From Mycobacterium sp. 852002-40037_SCH5390672 (GTDB lineage: Bacteria; Actinomycetota; Actinomycetes; Mycobacteriales; Mycobacteriaceae), in contig NZ_LZTA01000067.1 in assembly GCF_001665875.1 (NCBI RefSeq), positions 17,524 to 81,523 of the forward strand: a stretch of 64,000 nucleotides of DNA, in the 5' to 3' direction. Position 1 is the stretch's first letter. Each line of letters opens with the position of its first letter. Shown here in pieces: positions 54,789-63,707 of the stretch. A program made the position numbers and the translations under genes. The notes under the pieces are model-generated. The model did not search any database. It was not told the DNA's origin and saw nothing but the letters and a program-made list of their open reading frames with translations.

Positions 54789-57441
54789 CGAAGGACGCCA
54801 CAGCCAGTCGTCCGGCGACCAACGTGGGCCAGCGACTGAGCATGTCGGCAATCAGAGTTCTCGCGAGCGTCCGGACCTCGACCGTCCGGACGCCGATCCT
54901 CGCGCTCCCGAACGACGGGATACGGCACCGGCGTCCAATCGTCGCCGTCAGGCTCCACCCGACGATCGTCTGACCACGATCCTGCCGCCCGTCAAAGATG
55001 GCCGGGCGCCCCGACGCTCCGATCCCATCGACGAAGTCAAAGCCGCCCTGGCCGGTCCGCCGTCGACGCCCTTACGGCGCGACGCGCTCGACGAGGTCAA
55101 GGCCGCACTGGACAGCCGCGGGCCGACGTCCGGCCGGCACGAGCGGGCGCGTCTCGGCGGTGGTCCGCCCGGTGGACCGCCCCCACCGCCCCGGCGGCCC
55201 GGAGGCTCGGGCGGACCCGGCGGTCCCGGCGGGCGACCCCTCCCCCCGTGGCGCGACTGGGCGTGGACCGAGCAGGTCAACTGGCTTTGGGTGCGGCGAG
55301 CGGCCTACCTCTGCGCGGCGGTGCTGGTGCTCTTGCCCATCGTCACGTTCGCGATGGCGTACTTCATCGTCGACATTCCCAAGCCGGGTGACCTTCGCAC
55401 CAACCAGGTTTCGACCATCCTGGCCAGCGACGGCTCGGAGATCGCCAAAATCATCCCGCCGGAAGGCAATCGGGTCGACGTCAACATCAACCAAGTTCCC
55501 GTGCACGTGCGCCAGGCGGTGATCGCCGCCGAAGACCGCAATTTCTACTCGAACCCCGGGTTCGATTTCAGCGGCTTCGTGCGCGCGGTGGACAACAACC
55601 TCTTCGGCAGCGGCGACCTGCAGGGAGGGTCGACGATCACGCAGCAGTACGTGAAAAACGCGCTGGTGGGTTCGGCGCAGCACGGGATCAGCGGCCTGAT
55701 GCGCAAGGCCAAAGAACTGGTCATCGCCACCAAGATGTCGGGGGAGTGGTCGAAAGACGATGTGCTGCAGGCCTATCTGAACATCATCTACTTCGGGCGG
55801 GGCGCCTACGGGATTTCAGCCGCCGCCAAGGCCTACTTCAACAAGCCCGTCGAGCAGCTCACGGTCTCCGAGGGCGCACTGCTGGCGGCGCTCATCCGGC
55901 GGCCCTCCTCGCTCGACCCGGCGGTCGATCCGCAGGGCGCCCGTGCGCGCTGGGCGTGGGTGCTCGACGGCATGGTGGAAACCAAGGCGCTGTCTCCGAG
56001 TGACCGTTCCGCGCAGCAGTTCCCACCGACTGTGCCGCCGGATCAGGCGCGGGCGCAGAACCAGACGACCGGGCCCAACGGGCTGATCGAACGTCAGGTG
56101 ACCAAAGAGTTGATGGAGCTGTTCAACATCGACGAGCGGACGCTGAACACCCAGGGCCTGCAGGTCACCACGACCATCGATCCGAAGGCCCAGCAGGCGG
56201 CGGAGAAGGCGGTGTCGAAGTATCTCGACGGCCAAGACCCCGATATGCGCTCGGCCGCCGTCTCGGTCGACCCGCACGACGGCGCGATCCGTGCGTACTT
56301 CGGTGGCACCGATGCCAACGGGTTCGACTTCGCTCAGGCCGGCCTACAGACCGGGTCGTCGTTCAAGGTCTTCTGCCTGATTGCCGCGCTCGAGCAGGGG
56401 ATCGGCCTCGGCTTCCAGATAGACAGCTCGCCCCTGACGGTCGACGGCATCAAGATCACCAACGTCGAGGGCGAGAGCTGCGGGACCTGCAACATCGCCC
56501 AGGCGCTAAAGATGTCGTTGAACACCTCCTACTACCGGCTGATGCTCAAGCTCAAGGGCGGTCCCCAGGCCGTCGCCGACGCGGCGCACCAGGCCGGCGT
56601 CGCGACCAGCTTCCCCGGTGTGGACCACACCCTGTCCGAGGACGGCAAGGGCGGACCACCCAACAACGGAGTTGTGCTGGGCCAGTATCAAACCCGAGTG
56701 TTCGACATGGCCTCGGCGTATGCCACGCTGGCGGCCTCCGGCGTCTATCACCGTCCGCACTTCGTGCAAAAGGTCGTCAATTCCGACGGCCAGGTCCTGT
56801 TCGACGCCGCCAACTCCGACAACAAGACCGAGCAACGCATCCCCAAGGCCGTCGCCGACAACACCACCGCGGCCATGGTCCCGATCGCCAGCTATTCACG
56901 CGGCCACGCCCTGGCCGGCGGTCGGCCGTCGGCGGCCAAGACCGGGACCACCCAGCTCGGTGACACCACCTCGAACAAGGACGCCTGGATGGTGGGCTAC
57001 ACGCCGTCGCTGTCGACGGCGGTGTGGGTGGGCACGGCCAAAGGCGACAGCCCGCTGGTAACGGCTTCGGGCGGACCGGTTTACGGCTCGGGCCTGCCGT
57101 CGGACATCTGGAAGTCCACTATGGACGGCGCGCTCAAGGGCACCTCCAACGAATCCTTCCCCAAGCCGACCGAGATCGGCGGCTACGCGGGTGTGCCCGT
57201 TGCGCCGCCACCGCCCCCGCCGCCCTCAGAGACCGTCATCCAGCCCACCATCGAAGTGGCGCCCGGCATCACCATCCCGGTCGGTCCGCCCACCACGATC
57301 ACATTGGCGCCACCCGCGCCCGGTGGTCCGCCGGGTGGTCCGGAGCAGGGCGGCCCGCCTGGTGGCCAGCCGGGTGGTGGCTTTCCGCCGGGTGGTGGCG
57401 TTCCGCCGGGTGGGCTCCAAGCCCCGCCACCGCCACCGTGA
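54781..57441 (+). CDS. ponA1: Bifunctional penicillin-binding protein PonA1 (class A PBP)
   Basis: 886-residue class A PBP. A long cytoplasmic N-terminus (about 1-175, with two DEVKAALxx-type repeats and a Gly/Pro stretch) precedes a transmembrane helix (about 182-205). The transglycosylase domain has EDRNFYSNPGFDFSGF and GGSTITQQYVKN; the transpeptidase has SSFK, SLNTS and KTGTTQ. The tail is Pro/Gly-rich. TTG 54781 was preferred because the next residues NNEGRHSQSS match the start of M. tuberculosis PonA1; the frame opens earlier. PonA1 builds wall at the poles and is a PknB target. Confidence 0.94.
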   Translation: MNNEGRHSQSSGDQRGPATEHVGNQSSRERPDLDRPDADPRAPERRDTAPASNRRRQAPPDDRLTTILPPVKDGRAPRRSDPIDEVKAALAGPPSTPLRRDALDEVKAALDSRGPTSGRHERARLGGGPPGGPPPPPRRPGGSGGPGGPGGRPLPPWRDWAWTEQVNWLWVRRAAYLCAAVLVLLPIVTFAMAYFIVDIPKPGDLRTNQVSTILASDGSEIAKIIPPEGNRVDVNINQVPVHVRQAVIAAEDRNFYSNPGFDFSGFVRAVDNNLFGSGDLQGGSTITQQYVKNALVGSAQHGISGLMRKAKELVIATKMSGEWSKDDVLQAYLNIIYFGRGAYGISAAAKAYFNKPVEQLTVSEGALLAALIRRPSSLDPAVDPQGARARWAWVLDGMVETKALSPSDRSAQQFPPTVPPDQARAQNQTTGPNGLIERQVTKELMELFNIDERTLNTQGLQVTTTIDPKAQQAAEKAVSKYLDGQDPDMRSAAVSVDPHDGAIRAYFGGTDANGFDFAQAGLQTGSSFKVFCLIAALEQGIGLGFQIDSSPLTVDGIKITNVEGESCGTCNIAQALKMSLNTSYYRLMLKLKGGPQAVADAAHQAGVATSFPGVDHTLSEDGKGGPPNNGVVLGQYQTRVFDMASAYATLAASGVYHRPHFVQKVVNSDGQVLFDAANSDNKTEQRIPKAVADNTTAAMVPIASYSRGHALAGGRPSAAKTGTTQLGDTTSNKDAWMVGYTPSLSTAVWVGTAKGDSPLVTASGGPVYGSGLPSDIWKSTMDGALKGTSNESFPKPTEIGGYAGVPVAPPPPPPPSETVIQPTIEVAPGITIPVGPPTTITLAPPAPGGPPGGPEQGGPPGGQPGGGFPPGGGVPPGGLQAPPPPP

Positions 57442-59093
57442 CCGGCGCCGCGGAACACGGCGCCACCACCTCACCACAGCGGCTGGCCGCGGATCTGCGT
57501 AGCGCCGACAACCGAGATTGCCCGAGCCGCACCGACTTTCTGGGCGCCGCGCTCGCCGACGTCGTCGGGGGACCGGTGGGTCGGCACGCGCTGATCGGCC
57601 GCTCTCGGCTGATGACCCCGGTGCGGGTCATGTTTTTGATCGCGCTGGTGTTCCTGGCGCTGGGCTGGTCGACGAAGGCGGCCTGTCTGCAAAGTACCGG
57701 CACCGGGCCCGGCGATCAGCGCGTGGCCAACTGGGACAATCAACGCGCCTACTACGAGTTGTGCTACTCCGACACCGTGCCGCTCTACGGCGCAGAGTTG
57801 TTGAGCCAGGGCAAGTTTCCCTACAAGTCGAGCTGGGTCGAGACCGACTCCACCGGCGCCCAGCAGATCCGCTACGACGGCAAGCCCGCGGTGCGCTACA
57901 TGGAATATCCGGTGCTGACCGGGGTCTATCAGTACGTGTCGATGGCGCTGGCCAAGACCTACACCGCGCTGAGCAAGCTCGCCCCGCTTCCGGTGGTCGC
58001 CGAGGTGGTGATGTTCTTCAACGTCGCGGCATTCGGGCTGGCGCTGGCCTGGCTGGCCACCGTCTGGGCGAGCGCCGGCCTGGCCGGGCGGCGGATCTGG
58101 GATGCCGCACTGGTGGCCGGCTCGCCGATATTGATTTTCCAGATTTTCACCAATTTCGACGCCCTGGCAACGGCTTTCGCGATGGCCGGGCTATTGGCCT
58201 GGGCGCGACGAAAACCGGTGCTGGCCGGTGTGCTGATCGGATTGGGGGCCGCCGCGAAGCTGTATCCGTTGCTGTTCCTGGGTCCGATGCTGCTGCTCGG
58301 AATTCGGACCGGACGTCTGCGTGCGTGGTGCCGCACCGCGGTGGCGGCCGGGGTGACCTGGCTGTTGGTGAACCTGCCCGTGATGGTGTTCTTTCCACGC
58401 GGATGGTCGGAGTTCTTCCGGCTCAATACGCGACGCGGCGACGACATGGATTCGCTGTACAACGTCATCAAATCGTTCACCGGCTGGCGGGGTTTCGATC
58501 CCAAGCTCGGATTCTGGCAGCCGCCGACAGTACTCAACACCGTTGTCGCGGTGTCGTTTTTGGCGTGTTGTGCGGCGATCGCGTTCATCGCTTTGACCGC
58601 TCCACAACGGCCGCGGGTGGCGCAGCTGGTGTTCTTGGTGGTCGTGGCTTTCCTGCTGACCAACAAGGTGTGGAGTCCGCAGTTCTCGCTGTGGCTGGTG
58701 CCGCTGGCGGTGCTTGCACTGCCGCATCGCCGGCTGTTGCTGGCGTGGATGACCGTCGACGCGCTGGTATGGGTGCCACGGATGTATTACCTCTACGGCA
58801 ACCCCAACCGCTCGCTGCCGGAGCAGTTCTTCACCACGACGGTGCTGCTGCGGGACGTCGCGGTGATCGCCTTGTGCGCGTTGGTGATTCGCCAGATATA
58901 CCGGCCCGGTGAAGACTTGGTGCGATGGGGCGGACGGGTGGACGATCCGGCGGGCGGCCCCTTCGACCACGCGCCTGACGCCCCACCCGGGTGGTTGCCG
59001 GACTGGTTGCGGCCGGTTGGGTCGCGCCGCTCGACTATCCCGGCATCCGACAGCGTCGACGAGCGACCCGCGGTGGCAAGCGGGGCGCCATGA
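57438..59093 (+). CDS. GT87/DUF2029 polyprenol-dependent membrane glycosyltransferase (Rv0051-like)
   Basis: 551-residue polytopic protein with about ten helices. DUF2029 (GT87) members such as PimE transfer sugars from polyprenyl phosphates on the outer side of the membrane; the loop after helix 1 carries acidic residues (WDNQRAYYELCYSDTVPLYG). Very close to Rv0051. GTG 57438 overlaps the ponA1 stop (GTGA), so the two are coupled. The acceptor is unknown; linkage to PonA1 hints at envelope polysaccharide or glycolipid. Confidence 0.88.
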   Translation: MTGAAEHGATTSPQRLAADLRSADNRDCPSRTDFLGAALADVVGGPVGRHALIGRSRLMTPVRVMFLIALVFLALGWSTKAACLQSTGTGPGDQRVANWDNQRAYYELCYSDTVPLYGAELLSQGKFPYKSSWVETDSTGAQQIRYDGKPAVRYMEYPVLTGVYQYVSMALAKTYTALSKLAPLPVVAEVVMFFNVAAFGLALAWLATVWASAGLAGRRIWDAALVAGSPILIFQIFTNFDALATAFAMAGLLAWARRKPVLAGVLIGLGAAAKLYPLLFLGPMLLLGIRTGRLRAWCRTAVAAGVTWLLVNLPVMVFFPRGWSEFFRLNTRRGDDMDSLYNVIKSFTGWRGFDPKLGFWQPPTVLNTVVAVSFLACCAAIAFIALTAPQRPRVAQLVFLVVVAFLLTNKVWSPQFSLWLVPLAVLALPHRRLLLAWMTVDALVWVPRMYYLYGNPNRSLPEQFFTTTVLLRDVAVIALCALVIRQIYRPGEDLVRWGGRVDDPAGGPFDHAPDAPPGWLPDWLRPVGSRRSTIPASDSVDERPAVASGAP

Positions 59094-59145
59094 CCCGCGT
59101 CGACGACGATGATGCCGGCGTAGCCGGGATCGGAGGAGTGGCGCC

Positions 59146-59787
59146 GTGACCCAGGTTGCGATCCCGATCTTCCCGCGATTCACCGCACTCGACGCGGTGG
59201 GCCCGTACGAGGTGCTGCAACGCATTCCGTCAATCGACGTCGTGTTCGTCGGGCATTACCGCGGCGAGGTGCGGACCGAGAACGGCATGCTCGGTGTCAG
59301 CTGCGACGCGACCTTCGACGAGGTGGACGCACCCGATGTGGTGGTGTTCCCCGGCGGCATCGGCACGCGACAGCTGATTCACGACGAGGCCATCCGGGCG
59401 TGGCTGCAAGGGGTGCACCCCAACACCAGGTTCACCACCTCGGTGTGCACCGGTGCCCTGCTGCTCGCTGCGGCCGGACTGTTGGACGGGCTCACCGCCA
59501 CCACCCATTGGCGCGCCGCTGAGTTACTCAACGGCCTGGGCGCCCGCTACGTGCCGGAACGAGTCGTCGAACACCTGCCGCATCGGGTCATCACCGCCGC
59601 CGGCGTGTCCAGCGGCATCGACATGGCTTTACGTCTGGTGGAACTGCTCGTCGATCGCGAGGCCGCACAGGCGGCTCAGCTGCTCATCGAATACGACCCG
59701 CAGCCACCCTTCGACTCGGGCACGCTCGCCAAGGCCGATGCCGCGACGGTGGCGAGGGCCGACGAATACTTGGCTGGCCGGCAATAG
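59146..59787 (+). CDS. DJ-1/PfpI family protein (Rv0052-like)
   Basis: 213-residue DJ-1/PfpI superfamily protein resembling isonitrile hydratase-type members. The nucleophile elbow is TTSVCTGALLLAAAGLLDG with the reactive Cys, and TATTHW follows as in that subgroup. GTG 59146 follows GGAGGAG. The terminal 25 residues extend past the core. Activity (isonitrile hydration, glyoxalase or chaperone) not determinable. Confidence 0.9.
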   Translation: MTQVAIPIFPRFTALDAVGPYEVLQRIPSIDVVFVGHYRGEVRTENGMLGVSCDATFDEVDAPDVVVFPGGIGTRQLIHDEAIRAWLQGVHPNTRFTTSVCTGALLLAAAGLLDGLTATTHWRAAELLNGLGARYVPERVVEHLPHRVITAAGVSSGIDMALRLVELLVDREAAQAAQLLIEYDPQPPFDSGTLAKADAATVARADEYLAGRQ

Positions 59788-59842
59788 CGAGGTTGCCCCA
59801 GGGGCCGGATTTTTCTGGTCAGCCCGGTATCCGGTAGCCTGA

Positions 59843-59921
59843 TGCGGTTGCCGACGCAGGCGACTCTCCTGCCACGGATCGACCGTGGCCGCACAGACCA
59901 GAGGAGGTGGTGAGGTTTCCA
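59843..59921 (+). promoter_or_regulatory. rpsF leader with hairpins, possible S6:S18 autoregulatory element
   Basis: The untranslated leader contains GCCACGG-ATCGA-CCGTGGC (59871-59889), an outer TGCGG/CCGCA pairing (59843-59847 with 89-93) and an alternative GCAGG/CCTGC pair (59856-59872). rpsF leaders in many bacteria bind the S6:S18 complex for feedback control; both proteins are made from this operon. Assignment here is inference. Confidence 0.35.
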
Positions 59922-60211
59922 TGCGTCCATACGAAATCATGGTCATTCTTGACCCCACGCTCGACGAGCGCACCGTTGCCCCGTCCTTGGAGACGTTCCT
60001 TAACGTCGTCCGCAAGGATGGTGGATCCGTCGACAAGGTTGATATCTGGGGCCGGCGCCGTCTGGCCTACGAGATCGCCAAGCACGCCGAAGGCATCTAC
60101 GTCGTCGTCGACCTGAAGGCCGAGCCGGCGACGGTATCCGAGCTCGATCGCCAGCTGAGCCTCAACGAGTCAGTACTGCGCACCAAGGTGATGCGCACCG
60201 ACAAGCACTAA
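59921..60211 (+). CDS. rpsF: 30S ribosomal protein S6
   Basis: 96-residue S6 with the typical [15 protein letters not shown] start, [20 protein letters not shown] and a C-terminal [14 protein letters not shown] 59921 follows AGAGGAGGTGGTG. S6 binds S18 in the 30S platform. First gene of rpsF-ssb-rpsR-rplI. Confidence 0.97.
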   Translation: MRPYEIMVILDPTLDERTVAPSLETFLNVVRKDGGSVDKVDIWGRRRLAYEIAKHAEGIYVVVDLKAEPATVSELDRQLSLNESVLRTKVMRTDKH

Positions 60212-60325
60212 CAGCCTTGGCTGCGTCGCGTGCTTCTCGTCGGCGCACTTGCTTAGGCTGTGGAGAGTTCAGCGAAAGTACGCTCATGACATCCACCACC
60301 CGAGCGGCGGACCCAGGAGGAAATT

Positions 60326-60853
60326 GTGGCTGGTGACACCACTATCACGGTTGTCGGAAACCTGACCGCCGACCCCGAATTGCGGTTCACGCCGTCGGGT
60401 GCCGCCGTCGCGAACTTCACCGTGGCGTCAACACCTCGGATCTATGACCGTCAGAGCGGGGAATGGAAAGACGGTGAGGCGCTGTTCCTGCGGTGCAACA
60501 TCTGGCGGGAGGCCGCCGAGAACGTCGCCGAAAGCCTGACCCGCGGGTCCCGGGTGATCGTCACCGGCCGGCTCAAGCAGCGTTCCTTCGAGACCCGCGA
60601 AGGTGAGAAGCGCACCGTCTTCGAGGTCGAGGTCGACGAGATCGGCCCCTCGCTGCGGTATGCCACAGCCAAGGTCAACAAGGCCAGCCGCAGCAGCGGT
60701 GGCGGTGGGGGCGGCTTCGGCGGTGGTGGTGGCGGCGGTGGCGGATCTCGCCAGCAGGCGGCGCCGGCGAGCAGTGCACCGGCTGACGACCCGTGGGGCA
60801 GCGCCCCGGCGTCGGGATCGTTCGCCGGCGGAGACGACGAACCGCCGTTCTAA
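60326..60853 (+). CDS. ssb: Single-stranded DNA-binding protein
   Basis: 175-residue SSB. OB fold in residues 1-115 ([20 protein letters not shown], then [20 protein letters not shown]), a flexible glycine-rich linker (about 118-145) and the acidic protein-binding tip ending DDEPPF. GTG 60326 follows AGGAGG. Tetrameric SSB protects single-stranded DNA during replication and repair. Confidence 0.97.
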   Translation: MAGDTTITVVGNLTADPELRFTPSGAAVANFTVASTPRIYDRQSGEWKDGEALFLRCNIWREAAENVAESLTRGSRVIVTGRLKQRSFETREGEKRTVFEVEVDEIGPSLRYATAKVNKASRSSGGGGGGFGGGGGGGGGSRQQAAPASSAPADDPWGSAPASGSFAGGDDEPPF

Positions 60854-60892
60854 CCAAGACTTCAGCAGTAGGAAACGAAAAGAAAGACAGAC

Positions 60893-61147
60893 ATGGCCAA
60901 GTCCAACAAGCGGCGTCCGGCTCCGGAAAAGCCGATCAAGGCGCGTAAATGTGTCTTCTGCTCGAAAAAGGGACAAACGATCGACTACAAGGACACGGCG
61001 TTGCTGCGCACGTACATCAGTGAGCGCGGCAAGATCCGCGCGCGCCGCGTCACCGGCAACTGCGTGCAGCACCAACGCGACGTCGCGATCGCGGTGAAGA
61101 ACGCCCGCGAGGTGGCGCTGCTGCCCTTTACCTCCTCGGCGCGATAG
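60893..61147 (+). CDS. rpsR: 30S ribosomal protein S18 (zinc-binding C+ form)
   Basis: 84-residue S18. KCVFCSKKG has the CxxC pair and GNCVQHQRD the further Cys/His, so this is the zinc-binding C+ paralogue (rpsR1 in M. tuberculosis); a zinc-independent copy is usually elsewhere under Zur control. [18 protein letters not shown] is the core S18 sequence. ATG 60893. Confidence 0.97.
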   Translation: MAKSNKRRPAPEKPIKARKCVFCSKKGQTIDYKDTALLRTYISERGKIRARRVTGNCVQHQRDVAIAVKNAREVALLPFTSSAR

Positions 61148-61177
61148 TCGCCGCAGGCCTACCGAAAGTACGAAACG

Positions 61178-61636
61178 ATGAAGCTGATTCTGACGGCTGA
61201 CGTCGACCACCTTGGTTCCGTCGGCGACACTGTCGAGGTCAAGGACGGTTACGGCCGCAACTTCCTGCTCCCCCGCGGTTTGGCGATCGTGGCCTCACGC
61301 GGCGCACAGAAGCAGGCGGAAGATATCCGCCGGTCCCGCGAAACCAAGGCGGTCCGCGACCTCGGGCACGCCAATGAACTCAAGACGGCGATCGAGGGGC
61401 TCGGCCCCGTCCCGCTGCCGGTGAAGACCGCGGCGGATTCCGGAAAGTTGTTCGGCTCGGTGACCGCCAGTGACGTCGTCGCGGCGATCAAGAAGGCCGG
61501 CGGGCCCAACCTGGACAAACGGATCGTGCGGCTGCCCAAATCGCACATCAAAGCCGTCGGGACCCACCCGGTGGCGGTGCACCTGCACCCCGAGGTCGAC
61601 GTCGAGGTCGCGCTCGAGGTCGTCGCGCAGAGCTAA
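61178..61636 (+). CDS. rplI: 50S ribosomal protein L9
   Basis: 152-residue L9. The N-terminal RNA-binding domain has the family signature [13 protein letters not shown]; a long central helix (about 40-75) connects to the C-terminal domain. ATG 61178. Last gene of the operon; a strong hairpin follows 20 bp after the stop. Confidence 0.97.
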   Translation: MKLILTADVDHLGSVGDTVEVKDGYGRNFLLPRGLAIVASRGAQKQAEDIRRSRETKAVRDLGHANELKTAIEGLGPVPLPVKTAADSGKLFGSVTASDVVAAIKKAGGPNLDKRIVRLPKSHIKAVGTHPVAVHLHPEVDVEVALEVVAQS

Positions 61637-61656
61637 GCACCCGACATTTGCTCGTT

Positions 61657-61688
61657 CCCGGCGGTGGCCATGATCGGCCGCCGCCGGG
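61657..61688 (+). terminator. Intrinsic terminator after rplI
   Basis: A 13-bp GC-rich stem (61657-61669 pairing with 61676-61688, one G-U) closes a 6-base loop ATGATC. It is followed by TTTCGTTGT. It sits 20 bp after the rplI stop and is the best terminator-like structure seen in the window. Confidence 0.75.
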
Positions 61689-61870
61689 TTTCGTTGTGCT
61701 GGGCGAACCCGGCTGCACTCCGCTGCCAAGGATCGCGGACGCGCTCCCCGGCGAACTATTTCTGGTGTGCATTCCTCCAGTGCGCTTTACCGGCCCGTAA
61801 CGCAGGGAAAATACGGCGGAAAGCCAACACGCCCGGGGCGGTAACCTGGCCCGACACGCCGTAGAGATTC

Positions 61871-62000
61871 TTGTCCACACGGTTTCCATGGCGTTGTATG
61901 GCCGGTATCTGCACTGATGTCCTAGCCCTTTGCATTAATCCACAGGTTCTCCACACCCCGCTCAACACAGGTGTCGATGGATATGCACACACGATCCACA
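61871..62000 (+). promoter_or_regulatory. Cluster of DnaA-box-like 9-mers upstream of dnaB
   Basis: TTGTCCACA (61871-61879) is an exact mycobacterial DnaA box. Further copies in the same direction: TAATCCACA (61936, one change), TTCTCCACA (61947, one change) and CGATCCACA (61992, two changes). They lie within the 532-bp gap between rplI and dnaB, which otherwise holds no supported gene; the Rv0057-like gene expected here by memory of tuberculosis was not seen. Confidence 0.5.
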
Positions 62001-62168
62001 GCTTCATGAACAGCACCCCCTTTGCCTACTAGGCAGCAACGTTTAACGTCGTCCCGGCGCCGGGCGTGCGGGTGCTATCGGGCGAAGGTTGTCAGCACCT
62101 TGACTTACGCTCAACGCCGACTGTCGAATGTATGTTCGGATACGTGAGTTAAGGGGAGGAGGGAATCC

Positions 62169-63545
62169 GTGGCGGTCGTCGATGACCTGACGTCGGGCAT
62201 GGATTCCTCGGTGCCCAGTGAGGACTTCGGACGGCAGCCACCGCAGGACATGGCGGCCGAGCAGGCGGTGCTGGGCGGCATGCTGCTGAGCAAGGATGCC
62301 ATCGCCGATGTGCTCGAACGGCTGCGGCCCAGCGACTTTTATCGTCCTGCCCATCAGAACGTCTACGACGCGATCCTGGACCTTTACGGGCGGGGTGAGC
62401 CGGCCGACGCGGTGACGGTCGCCGCGGAACTGGACCGCCGGAACTTGCTCCGCCGGATCGGCGGTGCACCGTATCTGCACACGCTGATCTCGACGGTGCC
62501 GACCGCGGCCAACGCGGGCTACTACGCGACCATCGTGGCCGAGAAGGCGCTCCTGCGTCGCCTGGTAGAGGCCGGCACAAGGGTCGTGCAGTACGGCTAC
62601 GCGGGCGCCGAGGGCGCTGACGTGGCCGAGGTCGTCGACCGCGCGCAAGCGGAGATCTACGAGGTCGCCGAGCGCCGGACGTCGGAGGATTTCGTTCCGC
62701 TCGAGGATCTGCTGCAGCCGACCATGGACGAGATCGACGCCATCGCCTCCAACGGCGGCGTCGCGCGGGGCGTGCCGACCGGTTTTACCGAACTCGACGA
62801 GGTGACCAACGGCTTGCATGCCGGGCAGATGATCATCGTCGCGGCCAGGCCCGGTGTCGGGAAATCGACGCTGGGATTGGATTTTTTGCGGTCGTGCTCG
62901 ATCAAACACCGAATGGCCAGCGTCATCTTCTCGCTGGAGATGAGCAAGTCCGAGATCGTCATGCGGTTGCTGTCAGCGGAGGCCAAAATCAAACTCGCCG
63001 ACATGCGGTCCGGCCGCATGAGCGACGAAGACTGGACGCGGCTGGCGCGGCGGATGAGCGAAATCAGCGAGGCGCCACTGTATATCGACGACTCGCCCAA
63101 CCTGACGATGATGGAGATCCGTGCCAAGGCGCGCAGGCTGCGGCAGAAGGCCGACCTGCGTCTGGTCGTTGTCGACTATCTACAGCTGATGTCGTCGGGA
63201 AAGAAAGTTGAGTCGCGGCAGCTAGAGGTATCCGAATTCTCGCGCCATCTCAAGCTTTTGGCCAAGGAGCTCGAGGTTCCCGTCGTCGCGATCAGCCAGC
63301 TCAACCGCGGTCCCGAGCAGCGCACCGACAAGAAGCCGATGCTGTCCGACCTTCGTGAGTCGGGATCGCTGGAGCAGGATGCCGACATGGTGATCCTGCT
63401 GAACCGGCCGGACGCGTTCGAACGCGACGATCCGCGCGGGGGAGAGGCGGATTTCATTCTCGCCAAACACCGCAACGGTCCGACCAAGACCGTGACCGTC
63501 GCGCACCAGCTGCACCTGTCGCGCTTCACCAACATGGCGCGGTAG
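62169..63545 (+). CDS. dnaB: Replicative DNA helicase DnaB (intein-free)
   Basis: 458-residue hexameric helicase that unwinds DNA ahead of the fork. N-terminal domain (about 20-125; PPQDMAAEQAVLGGMLLSKD) binds primase; the RecA-like domain has Walker A ARPGVGKST, Walker B LRLVVVDYLQLM and the DnaB loop ISQLNRGPEQRTDKKPMLSD. The M. tuberculosis DnaB contains an intein of about 400 residues; none interrupts this gene. GTG 62169 follows GGGGAGGAGG. Confidence 0.97.
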   Translation: MAVVDDLTSGMDSSVPSEDFGRQPPQDMAAEQAVLGGMLLSKDAIADVLERLRPSDFYRPAHQNVYDAILDLYGRGEPADAVTVAAELDRRNLLRRIGGAPYLHTLISTVPTAANAGYYATIVAEKALLRRLVEAGTRVVQYGYAGAEGADVAEVVDRAQAEIYEVAERRTSEDFVPLEDLLQPTMDEIDAIASNGGVARGVPTGFTELDEVTNGLHAGQMIIVAARPGVGKSTLGLDFLRSCSIKHRMASVIFSLEMSKSEIVMRLLSAEAKIKLADMRSGRMSDEDWTRLARRMSEISEAPLYIDDSPNLTMMEIRAKARRLRQKADLRLVVVDYLQLMSSGKKVESRQLEVSEFSRHLKLLAKELEVPVVAISQLNRGPEQRTDKKPMLSDLRESGSLEQDADMVILLNRPDAFERDDPRGGEADFILAKHRNGPTKTVTVAHQLHLSRFTNMAR

Positions 63546-63563
63546 GACCAGCCGCGTGTGTAG

Positions 63564-63635
63564 GTTCCCATCCAAGGTGGCGGAATTCCCATCTTCGTGA
63601 CGTAGAAACGGCGGATCCGCCACAAAGATGGGAAT
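63564..63635. repeat. Triple TTCCCATC element after dnaB
   Basis: A stem of 15 bases (63585-63599 with 63621-63635, one mismatch) follows a third, direct copy of the same ~20-base sequence starting TTCCCATCCAAGGTGG at 63566. It may end dnaB transcription or be a remnant of a mobile or dispersed element. Confidence 0.5.
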
Positions 63636-63707
63636 CTCGTTAGCTGGCCTAAGTATCGGCCGTTCCTTTGGCGGTACCCACTGGCTTTCGGCCGTAAGTT
63701 ATTGGAC

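Noticed and set aside
61664..61864. 66-residue frame between rplI and dnaB
   Set aside because: It starts inside the terminator hairpin and resembles no protein, so it was not called as the missing Rv0057-like gene.
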